NCBI GenBank assembly: GCA_037176885.1
Contig: JAWWNJ010000008.1
Coordinates: 992,001-1,056,000, forward strand
Length of the DNA: 64,000 nucleotides
From: Favolaschia claudopus
Lineage: Eukaryota > Basidiomycota > Agaricomycetes > Agaricales > Mycenaceae
Direction: 5' to 3'
Part shown: positions 43,319 to 52,392 of the stretch, piece by piece
Layout: every line of letters starts with the position of its first letter
Numbering within the stretch: the stretch's first letter is position 1
Program-made: the position numbers and the translations under genes
The notes under the pieces: model-generated
Seen by the model: the letters and a program-made list of their open reading frames with translations, nothing else
Told to the model about the DNA's origin: nothing
Databases searched by the model: none

Positions 43319-43417
43319 GACTCGATTGCGGACGGTCCGCTTCCACTGAATTTTCGCTTTGTTCTTGATTCTCAAAAGATGTTGGTGGACATCGCCTGTT
43401 CAACTCGGGCTCGAGTC
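43319..43417 (+). ncRNA. tRNA-like element, plus cluster 4
   Basis: GACTCGA/TCGAGTC stem; GCGGAC-G-GTCCGC hairpin; TCCAC/GTGGA closing stem around an insert unrelated to the one at 42968; T-arm GCCTG-TTCAACT-CGGGC. Four T at 43430-43433. Confidence 0.65.
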
Positions 43418-43510
43418 GTAAACGCTCTGTTTTGTCTCTAACGCCAGTGTGATATACCTATAACTGCTCTGAGGATTTTACTCCGAGTCGATCCTTCTTG
43501 TATATTGAAA

Positions 43511-43598
43511 GACTCGGTGGTGGCTGGTTCACCTCCGCGCAACATGAACTTTCTGAAGTATCGCCGTGGACAGTGCCTGTTCGAATCAGGCCCGAGTC
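43511..43598 (+). ncRNA. tRNA-like element, plus cluster 5
   Basis: GACTCGG/CCGAGTC stem; GGTG-GCTGGTT-CACC hairpin; TCCGCG/CGTGGA closing stem around a 25-nt insert; T-arm GCCTG-TTCGAAT-CAGGC. Five T at 43618-43622. Confidence 0.65.
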
Positions 43599-44066
43599 GT
43601 AATATATGTGTTGATGATTTTTGGCTTCGATTTCGCGTAAACGCGTAAGAACCGAATCATAGGCTGCACGGAGTATGATGGATTTCTCATTGAATTTTCT
43701 GAGATTTTTCGTCCCCGTAAACTCAAACTTCAAGCAACTCCGCTCGCCCCAAAAAAGTGTCACCTTGACTTGGAATCCCGCCTCGCTTCAACGATTTGCA
43801 AGCAGGTCTCCGAGTCGAGTCAGCATCCGCTTTCAGTTATAGCGTTCATGAAGCTTGAGGAAAATAAGCACTCCGAGCTGTAAGGCGAATTTGAATAGCG
43901 TTAACAAAATCAGAAATGCTATGCCTGAATTTGCCCGCCAAAAGATACATGAGAGGGAGAAAGCTTGTATTAATATTGGATTGCCAGGCTCCTTCAGGCA
44001 ACCACTTCTCGCCGGAAATCATTACGTTTCACCGTGTCTCTCCTCCTCGTCCCCATTCTCCCTTGA
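43599..44066. other. Intergenic after the plus tRNA-like cluster
   Basis: No gene. CCGAGTCGAGTC near 43810 echoes the element ends, possibly a further relic. Confidence 0.35.
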
Positions 44067-45708
44067 CTATGACCATGTCCGGGCATCGCTCCGACGAGCC
44101 ACTCCAGGTTTCATCTTTTCCAACACAGTGCGCCAGCGCTCTTCATCAGGGGTGAGAGCGTCACCCTGGCTCGCTGTCATCATTTGCGTCGTCCAAATCA
44201 CAGCGAGCTCAGGAAATACAGGACGCAGGAAATCAGCCACGTCTTGGGCGTCGGCGATGGGGGTTTGATTCACTTGGAGGATGTGCAACGAATGTCCAAG
44301 ACTCACTCCGTCGTTTTGGGGCACCGTGTCCGGAGCCTTCCTTGAGCTCGGAACGATCATGGCGTCGAACGTCATGGAAAGCATCCTGAGGTCGGGACAG
44401 TGCTTCGCCAACGCGGAGATGCCTTCTAGCGTCACACGCGAGGGTACGTGGTAATGAGGAGCAGAGCTCAAAGCCAGCGTTTGCAGTCGTGGCCAAGTCC
44501 GAGCTATCTCTGCGACGGACAAATCGTCGAGGTCGAATCCACGGGAATTGGTGATGCTGAGGTACCTCAAATTGGTGAAGCACGACATGCCGCGGAAGAC
44601 CTCAGGTCCGAGAATGTACGCGCGGTTTTCGATATCTTGGGCGGAATGATTATATTGGCTGCCAATGGTAATGGACTGCAGAGACGAATGCGAGCAATGG
44701 GATTTCATGATGGAGGAAAAATTTTGCGCTGAGTTATGCGTGAAGTCTGTACCGACTGAGCGGACGCAAAGTGCTCCGAGTGGGTGGGCTTTCCACTGGG
44801 ATGAAGACAGCAGTTCAGCGGTTTCGTCAGGTGTTCCGAGGGTAAGTTGGGTCAAGGATGGGTAACAGGATTTGATCTGTGACCAGCTCAATGAGCGCAG
44901 TGGGGGAATGAATTTGATGGTGAGGGTTCTGAGACTCGGGAGTTCAGCCAGATATAGCAGGGCCGACTCGTCCAGAGAAGGAACACGGATAGAGTCGATA
45001 TATTTCAAGCCGCGTACGCAGGCAGAAAGGGAAGAGGTGAGTGTGGTGGTATGATCTGGATTGTCCAGCGTGATCTCGAGCGACTTGAGCAATGGGCAAC
45101 TGCTCGGAAACCCAGCAACGACGGGAAGCAGAGGGTCGAGGTCGACATTATCCTCGTTGTGAGCGAACATAAGAAGGTGGCGAAGTTCAGCTGCAAGAAA
45201 CAGATCGATGTGTCGAGCAGCTTCAACAGGCCACCACAGCTCTTCCAGTCTGGGAAATAGGTGCTTCAGCGACAGGGAATGTAGGGAAGCCGCGAGGGCC
45301 GCCAAAAAGCTGGTATCACTGAAGATTTCTATACATTGGAAAGACTTCACGCGGTTCAAATAGAGCAGCGGGCGATCCCAGTCGCTCGCAACGAGGCTGC
45401 GATGAAGAGACTGGTCACAAAGAGTCAGCATCGCCCTTTTTATTCGCAAAATAAAAATAAAAACCGCTCACGATGGAATAGTGCTCAGCTGCCGGCGAGG
45501 TGATCTCCCAGAGCTCATCCGGCATGCATTTCAGTATGTTCAGAATCGTGTACTGTGACTTCCACAGCACGTTGAGTGCTGGATTTGTGAAAAATTTGCA
45601 GGTTCTGGCCAAAACCGCAAGAGACGCGTCATCAGGGTCGCCTCTGCCCTTGGTTGAATTTTCGCAGATGAGTTCCACCATTTCAAGGATACCTAGAGCC
45701 CGGTGCAT
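44067..45708 (-). CDS. F-box/LRR-type protein
   Basis: Two exons (45472-45708, 44067-45410) give 526 residues. MHRALGILEMVELICENS then LARTCKFFTNPALNVLW is the basidiomycete F-box opening, followed by a long leucine-rich region with repeated LxxLxI strands (LRYLSITNSRGFDLDDLSV, LQTLALSSAPHYHVPS). Such proteins form SCF ubiquitin-ligase adaptors; the target is unknown. An in-frame upstream ATG (about 45957) would add about 83 Ser/Arg-rich residues. The start at 45708 is preferred because homologues begin at this MHR. Confidence 0.75.
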
Positions 45709-46012
45709 CGGGACGGCGTGTCGCGGCTCCCGGGCCTTGATTGGGGCCAAGCGAAAGGAAACCCTCCCATTGTTTGTGTCTGTTGCAAATCGTCTATAAA
45801 TGGCAGTCGACTTGCCTTTTCTGGACAGTCGCCTCGAGCTCGACCAAGGTGGGGCAGGGCTGGGCGCGCGAAGACAGTCAGAACTGACGCTGAAGGCCGG
45901 AGAGTCTCTTCTATTCTGAAATAAACATGTCATTATGTCTGTTATCCCATCAGCCAAATTCGATTCGATTCACCCAGTCGGCACGCTGCAGAGAAACGAG
46001 GACGAAAAGAAA
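45709..46012. other. Upstream region of the F-box gene
   Basis: Holds the in-frame N-terminal extension discussed under the F-box gene, and otherwise nothing recognised. Confidence 0.4.
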
Positions 46013-46182
46013 CAACAACCCAAACATAAAAAATCTACAGAGATATCTCTACTTACACAAAACGAGTAAACAAGCATTCATGATTTCGTCAGATTCTCAA
46101 CAACCCAAACATAAAAAATCTACAGAGATATCTCTACTTACACAAAACGAGTAAACAAGCATTCATGATTTCGTCAGATTCT
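46013..46182 (+). repeat. Perfect 85-bp tandem duplication
   Basis: 46013-46097 and 46098-46182 read identically, starting CAACAACCCAAACATAAAAA and ending GATTTCGTCAGATTCT. No mismatch was seen, so the duplication is recent or an assembly artefact. It is in intergenic DNA. Confidence 0.9.
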
Positions 46183-46556
46183 TCAAAGTAAAAGTAAGTA
46201 CAAGGCAGGAGGAGGAAAAAACAGAGAGGCATGAGCGAGTGTATGTAAGTACGGTTGAACGCAGCAGCAATAACAGCAAGTATGTGTGTATGTACTAGGG
46301 ACAATTGACGGTCGGTACAATACAAGCATGTATGATGGATGTAAGAGTGAGTTACAGTGTCAGCGTGAAGACTTTTATCCCTCTCTCCTTGTAACTTTAT
46401 CATGAGCCAGGAAAGAGGGGAGGGGGTGGAATTAAGCGTAGTAGCTCGCATAGGCGATGAGATGATACGTAGATGGACGGCCAGAGAGGAACAACAGACG
46501 AGATACTTGAGAATTGACGCATCTACGAACGGACGGGCGAAGCAGCATGCAGACGA

Positions 46557-49515
46557 TTACTGCTGCTTGCATTCCTCCGGGTTGACGTTTCCGGCGCTCC
46601 CGGCGGCGGCACCGCGGGCCCTGGGCGGACCCCGGCGACGCGCGGGGACATCGTCGTCGTCCGAGTCCTACATCAAAGCGGGGGTTAGTATGCTGTGGCG
46701 AGAAAAGCGAGCAAGATAGCAATAAAGAAGTGAGAAGACGTCTGATGTGACGACGGACCACAGGCACGAGCATCGCACACCTCTACCCTGCGCCGCACAC
46801 TCCGTCGCCATCTCAGCAGCTGCGGCACCGGAGAATTAGGGGCCAACCACCGCCAGGTGAAAGAGCCTCCGAGGTAGACGTGAGGCGTCACCAGCCACCC
46901 TTCGCCTCCCCTCCAACCCCCCCGCCCCACACTCTCTCGCAACGCAGCAGCTGCGGCACCGGAGACTCAGGGGCCCCCTGCCAACCCAGATGAAAGAGAA
47001 GGTAAACGTCCCATCCGTCACCCGGCGCCCTCGCTCTTACATCTATCTTCTGATTCACTTCTCGAGTCCCAACCCACAACTCCCCCCCCTCCCCTCCAAA
47101 CACCCCCTCAAAAAAACGCACACCAAACCAAACTACTCACCTCATCAAACTCATCCTCATCCTCCTCGTCCTCGTCCTCCTCCAACTCATCAAACTCATC
47201 ATCATCGCTATCCTCAAGCAACTCGTACTCGAGCGCCTTGCCCGTGAAGTAGTCCACAGCGCGAGGGATGATCTGTTGGGGTGGGGGAGAGGTTGTCGTA
47301 AGCGTATTGTGATGCGTGCGGAGACAAATGAGGAAGCCCATCGAAAGCGACAAGGGCGAATAGAATACGAAGACGAATGGAAACCCACCTTCTCCTTCAA
47401 GTCCTCCCCAACCTGATAATCCACCTCCAGCCGCTCCTCAATCTCCTCCAAATCCTCGGGGTCGATCTCCTCGTTCTCGATCTGCGTGCCAGCGTCAGTC
47501 GCGCAGAGACGACGGCGAAAAGCCACTCACCGCCTCATCGCTCGGCATCACCGGCGGCGAAAAGAAATTGAAAAAAGACGCAGTAGGGTGCGACTTGCGG
47601 ATCAGACGCGTGCGGTTGGTGTCTGCAGGAAAGTCAAAGCTCGTTAGCGCGATGTCGAGGGCACCTCGAAGCCGAGGAGGAGGAGGCAGAGGACGAGGAG
47701 AAAAAGGAGGAGGAGGAGGGGGAGGAGTTGGGGAGGAAGGTGGAGGAATAAAGAGGAAGAAGCAGTAGGAAGATGGGAAGAAAAGAAACACTTACTCTTA
47801 TTCCGCTGCTTCTTAATCTCCCACTCGCGCGTCAAGTCCTTGTCCTCCTTCCACGCGACATCGCTCCCCACCGCGCGGTCATAGACAAAGTCGCCGCCGT
47901 AGCCGACCTTAGTGATTTGGTCAGGAAGCGGGTCAAGAAAGAGAAGAGAAGCTAAGAAAGAGAAGACGACGATGCCAAAGCTAACGACATCAACCCCCGC
48001 CCCCTCGTGCACATTTGCCCTTCGCCGGGACACAAGAGAGCAAGAAGCACCTCCTTTCAAAACGAAGAGAAACGCACCTCCTCCTGATAAATATACGTCT
48101 TCGTCAACGTCTTATTCGTAAAATACGGGTTCTTCTCCGCATCCCAGTGGAAGGTGATCGTAAAGCCCGGTTTGCCCGCGAATTCGCCCTCCTCGCCCTT
48201 CTTCGGCAAATACTCCAACGTCACATCGACGAGGAACGTCAACGCCTCCGCATCGCGCTCCGTAATCAGCTCCGCCAGCCCCGGGTGGTTGCGCAAAGCC
48301 GTGAGCCAGAACTCGGGGATGCCTTTTTCTTTTTCTTTCTCTTTGGTGTCTTCGCCATCCTCCCCTTCTTTTGGCAAAGGCGTGTAATCCTCGTCGTCCT
48401 TGAGACTCTGCGCCTCGCCCGCGGCGATCTCCTCGGGCGTGGCGGAGGCGGCGCCGGCGATGATGTCGTGGCGGCGGGCGTAGAGGGGTTTTTGGAGGTC
48501 GAGGTACTGGGAGGAGTGCGTTAGTAGATGAAGATAAGAACGACAGTGTAAGCGGGGGCGTGGGTCCACAAGCGAGGGCACACGAGGAAAGGCACAGATA
48601 GAAAGATGGGGAGGACCTCGTGTCGCCCCGTGTCGCGGCGGCAGGGATCAGAGAAAGGCACCAGCAGGCGAGGCAGCAAGCATGGGCTTGAAAGCGACTA
48701 GTGGCCACCAAGACGTGGTGGTGACCCACACCCAGACCGTGGAAAGACACAGCGCGAAACGGCACCAAGACAGAAAGTAGAGACGGCGCAAGCGGGGTGT
48801 GAGCCGCAAGCGAGGGCACTAAGGCAAAGGCACAGACAAAAAGAGATCCCCAAAGAAACAGTAAGATCGGCAGGACCTCATGTCGCGCAGTGTCACGGTG
48901 CCGGGGATCATGGAAGGGCATCACCAGGGAGGTCATGAAAGCGAGTAGTGGCGACAAAGACATGGTGGTGACCCACACCCAGACCGTAGACAGGCACAAA
49001 GCGAAGGCAGCGCCCACCGCGCCAGAATGCCCGAGATCGATGAAAATCGGGTCGGACGCCAAGCGCGACGAGATGATTCGCACGACGATAAAAAAAATCG
49101 GCCCCGATCGCGCGCGTGCTCACAACGACAAAAAGAAAGAAAACAACAACAGCGCACACACCTTCCTCTCCAACTCCAAACACTCCCTTTTATACTGATT
49201 CTGCAGCTCAGTTTGCTGCACCTGCAACCCCTTCAAACCCTCCAAGTTCCTCTTCGTCTCGATCGGGAGCGCCTCGATATAGCCAGAGCTCCGCCCCAGG
49301 AGGCCCGCAAGCTTACCCTGCACCATGCCTAGCATCGCGGTCTGCATGCCCGCAGACCCGAGGCCGGCGAGCTCCTCGCCTGTCTCTTCTGAGATGGCGG
49401 GGACGGTGGGGCGGGAGAGGCCGGAGGAGATGGGGGCTGCCTGGGCGGGGGTGTTGACGGGGGTGGGGGCGGTGATGTTGTTGGGGTGGTTGGAGATCGG
49501 GACGGAGGACGACAT
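46557..49515 (-). CDS. NAP1: Nucleosome assembly protein NAP1
   Basis: Seven exons: 49162-49515, 48078-48506, 47796-47907, 47531-47622, 47389-47481, 47141-47272, 46557-46667 (1323 nt, 440 residues). Family marks: LKGLQVQQTELQNQYKRECL (start of the dimerisation helix), KPLYARRHDIIAGAA, IPEFWLTALRNHPGLAELIT, FTITFHWDAEKNPYFTNKTL, TASFFNFFSPP and DYQVGEDLKEKIIPRAVDYF. A strongly acidic C-terminus (EDSDDDEFDELEEDEDEED) follows, as in yeast Nap1. It is an H2A-H2B/H3-H4 chaperone shuttling between cytosol and nucleus. Intron 1 (655 nt) and intron 6 (473 nt) are long and contain internal duplications. The gene appears intact. Confidence 0.93.
46816..46983 (+). repeat. Duplicated 40-bp block in NAP1 intron 6
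   Basis: CAGCAGCTGCGGCACCGGAG occurs at about 46816 and again at about 46943, each followed by AATTAGGGGCC or ACTCAGGGGCC. An imperfect direct repeat with a 125-bp period. Confidence 0.6.
48545..49030 (+). repeat. Two imperfect 240-bp repeats in NAP1 intron 1
   Basis: Blocks starting near 48545 and 48785 share AAGCGAGGGCAC, AGGACCTCRTGTCGC and TGGTGACCCACACCCAGACC in the same order. The duplication makes the intron the longest in the gene and creates spurious long open frames on the minus strand. Confidence 0.6.
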
Positions 49516-50787
49516 CGTGACTGGTGGGCGTTGGGTGCGACGACGAGATGAGATCCGAAGTCAAGGCGACAATTTTTTGGGGCGAGGGAACGGAGTTGGG
49601 CGGAGTTTGAATTTGCGGGTGGGTCGGGCCGCAGATTCACACTTTTAAGTTTTCACTCAGCACCTCGCTCTCGCCAACACGACGCGCTGTCCATCGCCGT
49701 CGCCCTCGACGCCACGCCGCACGTCCGTGAGTCACCCACCTGCGCTCTCTCCTCTGTCTGCAATCAACTTCCCTCTCCGAACGACAACATACTACACAAA
49801 CAACAGCATGCCCTCCTCGACTCTGCCTTCATCTCCCACACCCCGCTCACCCACTCACCCCGCCAACTCCATCTCACCCATGCTACGTCTGCCTCGCTCG
49901 CCACGCACCCTTTCCTCGACGCCACGCTCCCGTCTCCCTTTCAAGTCCCTCAACCCTCCCAGTACTCCCCGGCAACTCCGTCCTCAACACGACTCCTTAC
50001 CAACCCCAAGACTCACCGCTGTCGACATCGACCTGCTCATACGTCAACTCCTCACCGCTCAACCCACCCACGTCCGCCGCTCCCCGATCCCGACGCCGTC
50101 TCTTTCCCCATTCTCGTCTCAGAGGCGCTCGACACCACGCGGCCCTATTCAAACTACTCTCCCCGCTGCCCGACTTCCCCGCCGCGCCGCCTAATCGTCC
50201 GCCCGTGACCCGTCTACGGACTTCACCGACACGCACGCGCTCCTCCCGCCTTTTCGCCATCCATCAACTGAACTGCGTATTGGATGTTACGCGCTACGAC
50301 GCTCGAATCCCCCTCCAATTCTCACTGTCCCGCCGCCCGCGGCCGTCATGTTTTTACGCGGCTCGACTCGGAGGCGCGTTCGAGTCGAGTCGAGCCGCAC
50401 CGCCGAATCCCCACCACCCGCCGAATCGACCGACTCGACGCTCAAACTCGCATGCCTTGCCTCAAACCAGTCAGCCTCTACGAAGCAACGGCGATAATCA
50501 TGCAAGCTGACCTTATCTCCTCCCCTTCCCAGATTCCGTGTCAGGTGCGGAGCTCCAAGGGGCGGTTGATGTGAGTTCATAAAAACGGGCTATGCATACA
50601 TACAAGTACCACACCGTTTGTATTTCTCATGTTGCTAGAATGAATCATAAACGAGCTAACTCAAAGGCTCAACTTGACGAAAAATCAACAAGCAATTCTT
50701 CACAAATCCTCATCTCCAGTGAGCCCACGTATCTACCGAATCACAGAAATATCAGCAAAAAAAAAGGAATTAAACAGACGTATGTAC
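49516..50787. other. GC-rich region upstream of NAP1, weak frame
   Basis: NAP1 promoter on the minus strand. On the plus strand, a frame from ATG 49808 to 50194 (about 128 residues, Ser/Pro/Arg-rich, starting MPSSTLPSSPTPRSP) has no family and the composition of non-coding GC-rich DNA. It is not called as a gene. GAGTCGAGTCGAG near 50395 resembles element ends from the tRNA-like family. Confidence 0.4.
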
Positions 50788-50878
50788 GACTCGGGCCTGA
50801 TTCGAACAGACGATTTCCGTCTCAACGTTTCCTTTTATAGGATATTTTGCGCGGAAGTAAGCCACTCACAACCGAGTC
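50788..50878 (-). ncRNA. tRNA-like element, minus cluster 1
   Basis: GACTCGG/CCGAGTC stem; GTGAG-TGG-CTTAC hairpin; TTCCG/CGGAA closing stem around a 32-nt insert; T-arm GTCTG-TTCGAAT-CAGGC. Nine T (A on the plus strand at 50757-50765) 22 nt downstream. Confidence 0.65.
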
Positions 50879-50969
50879 TTCCTTTCACGACGCCAGGAGG
50901 AGGAGGCTAATACCCAAGTAGAAACCCCAGATCAAATTTAAAACAAATCCGAAATTACAGCTTCAGCAC

Positions 50970-51016
50970 GTCTCGAGCCCGAGTTAAACAGGCCGGCCAT
51001 CATCCGCAATCGAGTT
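50970..51016 (-). ncRNA. tRNA-like element, internally deleted
   Basis: AACTCGATTGCGGATG is joined directly to a T-arm GCCTG-TTTAACT-CGGGC and TCGAGAC. The anticodon region is missing. Confidence 0.45.
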
Positions 51017-51254
51017 GCATAACAAGGACACCCACAACTTCACCTAAATCTCGGCCAATTTTAGAGCGCCATACAAGGAAACATTCAATCATACAGTATT
51101 CGATGTTGCAACATAAAGGCTCTCTCATTTTGTTCGTGCGCCTCGAACAGCCCACCACAGAATAAACTTGAAGTTGCTTACTCACCCGAGCCAGTCAATT
51201 GAGAATGAGGAGAAATATAATTATTGGCGAAAAAGAAAATTCGCATCATCCAAC

Positions 51255-51333
51255 GACTCGAGGCTGAATCGAACAGGCCATGTCAATGCCCAGAATACAG
51301 AGCGCGAGTGAGCCCCCTGGCCGGCACCGAGTC
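51255..51333 (-). ncRNA. tRNA-like element, minus cluster 2
   Basis: GACTCGG at the 5' end with TCGAGTC at the 3' end (terminal G-T pair), T-loop TTCGATT with one stem mismatch. Five T follow 20 nt downstream (A at 51230-51234 on plus). Confidence 0.55.
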
Positions 51334-51641
51334 TCCCTGCGAGATAAGATACGGAAGGCATTACACTCATTAGAAAGTTCAACTAATTATTTTCATTTAC
51401 TTGTGGTTTACTGGGAAAAACCACATCTTGTATATCCCCACGACCGGGGCCATCGATATCCGAACTTAGTCCACTGCGTGTTCAATTTTCCGGATTTTTT
51501 GAACCCGGTGCAAACGCCTCCCGCTCCGAGTCTTGACCAAATTTGGACCAAATTACAACATGTAGAGCCAACCCGGAGACTAAATTCCGAGACCACCGCC
51601 CCAAGAAATAATAAAAAGGCAGATGGGTAACAGACCCGTAC

Positions 51642-51715
51642 GACTCGAGGTCGATTCGAACACTATAATCGAAATTACCAATATTCGGTGGAGGCAGACG
51701 ATCCGCAATCGAGTC
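51642..51715 (-). ncRNA. tRNA-like element, minus cluster 3
   Basis: The shortest full copy (74 nt): GACTCGA/TCGAGTC stem, GCGGA...TCTGC hairpin, T-loop TTCGAAT. Five T follow 24 nt downstream. Confidence 0.55.
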
Positions 51716-52041
51716 TTAACAGGGTAATAAATACTGGATATATACTCAGCGAGCATTTCGGATCCCGCAGTCAGTTCGGGTTTCCGTCGTTCAACCTCAC
51801 GTACAGAGTGAGCATGAAAACATCCGATATGTTAAATGTTGATTTCTCCTCCCCACACTCGGAAGTCGAGGTAGAAGCGGTTTTGCTACTAGTACGAGGA
51901 AACACGCTTGACTTAAGTACAATATTGATGATTTGGAAATTCAACCTGCCTAGGAATCGGAAAATAAAGATGCTTGAATAATTCTAGCCGCTGATACTAC
52001 GAATCAGGCTGGCATAAAAAGTCTTGCATCCCTATCATGAT

Positions 52042-52139
52042 GACTCGGACCTGATTCGAACAGGCACTCTCAGGCTCCACAAAATTCGCGAAATTCGCAG
52101 GCAAATAATAAGACGAATCGGACCACCCACAACCGATTC
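52042..52139 (-). ncRNA. tRNA-like element, minus cluster 4
   Basis: GAATCGG (one mismatch) against CCGAGTC; a GTGGGTGGTCCG D-arm-like region; T-arm GCCTG-TTCGAAT-CAGGT. Five T follow 21 nt downstream (A at 52016-52020 on plus). Confidence 0.6.
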
Positions 52140-52392
52140 TCTTTGAAAGCTTCTCCTCCCTCCCATCACTCTTTCAGCGACACTCGATTATATATTTGTC
52201 GGACACTTTCTTCGACGTCGCGCCGAGCGATCAAATGTACGCGACAAATTACGGCACTCGGGGAACAAACTTGACGAGTTTCTTCATCATGTTTTCCGGT
52301 CCGGATCCCAGTCAGCCTCGTTCTCTTCCTCTTCCTCTCCCTCCGATCTTGTCTGCTGCATTCGTCAGCCGGTTCACTGACAGACCTCCAGA

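Noticed and set aside
42162..43598. Reading the tRNA-like copies as ordinary tRNA genes
   Set aside because: No copy gives a canonical D-loop together with a 7-nt anticodon loop at the right place, and the interiors differ between otherwise identical copies. Intron-bearing tRNAs remain a weaker alternative.
48112..49083. 323-residue minus-strand frame
   Set aside because: It runs through NAP1 exon 2 in a wrong frame and then the repetitive intron. It is an artefact of the intronic duplication.
49727..50194. Ser/Pro/Arg-rich frame upstream of NAP1 as a gene
   Set aside because: Composition is that of GC-rich non-coding DNA, with no splice structure, no family, and several other frames open over the same stretch.
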